Assembly (NCBI GenBank): GCA_947464955.1
Contig: CANHZI010000032.1
Location: 1-33,811, forward strand
Direction: 5' to 3'
Length of the DNA stretch: 33,811 bases
DNA from: Oxalobacteraceae bacterium
Lineage (GTDB): Bacteria > Pseudomonadota > Gammaproteobacteria > Burkholderiales > Burkholderiaceae_D
Numbering within the stretch: the stretch's first letter is position 1; the number at the start of each line of letters is the position of its first letter. Below the pieces are notes generated by a model that had not been told where the DNA came from, made no database searches, and saw nothing but the letters and a program-made list of their open reading frames with translations. The position numbers and the translations under genes were made by a program. Below, in pieces: positions 33,135 to 33,811 of the stretch.

Positions 33135-33485
33135 TCAAACCAATGACACGGCCCCAATGGCAAGTGCCGAGGCCCCATCTGGATATAGTGCGTCGAAACA
33201 GCGCGTGCAGTTTGCACAAAAAAGGTGAGCTCGTTTAACATGCTTGTAGCGCAAAATCAAATCTAAAGGCACGTTGTCGCAATAGGGACATACTTCGCGC
33301 ATTTTTCCAGAAGAGATTGCATCCTCAGCAGCGTAGCCTTGCTCCTTCATAACGCCATCAACAACTTCCCAAGGTGTAAGCTCTAATAAAGTGAAAAAGG
33401 ACACGTCCCTATTTCTCCTTTCCGTATTTTCTTGATTCCGCAATTGATGTGGGGGGAAGTTGTTAGTTGCCATTTTGTCGCTCAT
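33135..33485 (-). CDS. Small zinc-ribbon-like protein of unknown function
   Basis: A 116-residue protein whose C-terminal half carries two CxxC knuckles, CPYC (near residue 66) and CANC (near residue 92), a spacing typical of a zinc ribbon; an extra Cys follows in CTRCFDALYP. The N-terminal 40 residues are polar and poorly ordered. I chose the ATG at 33485; a TTG lies just before it and another ATG (MATNNF, 33473) with a GAG upstream is possible. No family name or function can be given. It stands between the signalling cluster and the IS3 end. Confidence 0.6.
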   Translation of the reverse strand: MSDKMATNNFPPHQLRNQENTERRNRDVSFFTLLELTPWEVVDGVMKEQGYAAEDAISSGKMREVCPYCDNVPLDLILRYKHVKRAHLFCANCTRCFDALYPDGASALAIGAVSLV

Positions 33486-33660
33486 CAAATAAGGTAGTTT
33501 AGGTTCTAAATGTAGGAGAAAAACTTTAAGAAAAATCGCTGTATTTAATGATTCCTTGGTCTCATATTACTTCATATTTTCTGCAGAAAGCTGAGAATAA
33601 TTTTGGTTGTTTTATTGAATTTATGTTCGAATTTTGACAAAAATCAAAAGGATTTGATCA

Positions 33661-33811
33661 AACGGTAATCCCCCCATTTTTAATGCGGCCGATAAGTAGA
33701 GGCTAAGCGGCAAGTGCTAGCTTTTGTTTTGGGGTAATGCCGCCGATCCCAGTATTGGGACGATCATGATTGTAAGTCCATAACCATTTGGTTGCAAAAT
33801 TCTGAATCTCT
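33661..33811 (-). mobile_element. 3' end of an IS3-family insertion sequence, cut by the window
   Basis: The C-rich sequence beginning about 33663 (GGTAATCCCCCCATTTTTAA) looks like the terminal inverted repeat of an IS3-group element, and it lies about 40 bases outside the stop of a transposase reading frame on the minus strand. The other end is beyond the window, so target duplication and completeness cannot be judged. The exact outer boundary is uncertain by a few bases. Confidence 0.75.
33703..33811 (-). CDS. IS3-family transposase (OrfB), C-terminal fragment
   Basis: The last 35 codons of a gene that enters from the right edge. The peptide includes KWLWTYNHDRPNTGIGG and then ITPKQKLALAA before a TAG stop, the standard C-terminal end of the IS3 OrfB integrase (W..YN..RP......TP). 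The catalytic DDE residues lie outside the window. Whether the full gene is intact is unknown. Confidence 0.9.
   Translation of the reverse strand, partial: EIQNFATKWLWTYNHDRPNTGIGGITPKQKLALAA

Overview
The window looks like a chromosomal segment of a betaproteobacterium, probably Burkholderiales and plausibly an Oxalobacteraceae member of moderate GC (an Undibacterium-like genome would fit). This rests on the style of the proteins: a colanic-acid-type glycosyl-1-phosphate transferase, a triple-BON protein, a short HTH protein of a type I associate with that family, and a Rcp1-like/GGDEF-EAL signalling pair. It is inference; no rRNA, tRNA or CRISPR was seen. Most of the window (about 2.0-26.4 kb) is one exopolysaccharide (EPS) locus of the Wzx/Wzy type.

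Layout. 1-1.7 kb: 3' part of a membrane O-acyltransferase with an SGNH domain, cut by the window edge. 2.07-9.68 kb, minus strand: an assembly operon read leftwards, with the WcaJ-type initiating phosphoglycosyl transferase, gmd, GDP-fucose synthase, a Wzx-like flippase, a GT2 glycosyltransferase and a Wzy/WaaL-like polymerase. 10.3-20.0 kb, plus strand: the divergent export unit, with a Wza-like outer-membrane lipoprotein, a Wzc-like copolymerase/tyrosine kinase, a CelD/FemAB-type acyltransferase, a GMC oxidoreductase and, after a 680-base gap holding a terminator and a promoter with a palindrome, an 824-residue secreted protein made of two copies of a beta-helix domain joined by a carbohydrate-binding module. 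20.1-22.9 kb, minus: WecG/TagA-type and GT4 glycosyltransferases and a PAP2 phosphatase. 23.3 kb, plus: a small HTH-like protein. 23.8-26.4 kb, minus: two nucleotidyltransferases (ManC-type and a second GMPP-like enzyme) overlapping by 4 bases.

How it works together (inference from families). GDP-mannose made by ManC is turned by Gmd and Fcl into GDP-L-fucose. The WcaJ homologue starts a repeat unit on undecaprenyl phosphate, GT2, GT4 and WecG-type enzymes extend it, Wzx flips it, Wzy polymerises it, Wzc/Wza export it, and the PAP2 enzyme may recycle the lipid carrier. The acyltransferases, the GMC oxidoreductase and the tandem beta-helix protein are the parts whose job is least certain and the best place to look for something new: they look like a polymer-tailoring and polymer-binding or cleaving module.

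The right end (26.9-33.8 kb) is different: two coupled small genes of unknown function, a triple-BON protein with a clear terminator, a sensor histidine kinase, a REC-PAS-GGDEF-EAL regulator and a single-domain response regulator (a c-di-GMP signalling cassette), an apparent fragment of a second sensor gene, a hairpin-rich intergenic stretch, a zinc-ribbon-like protein and the 3' end of an IS3-family element running off the window.
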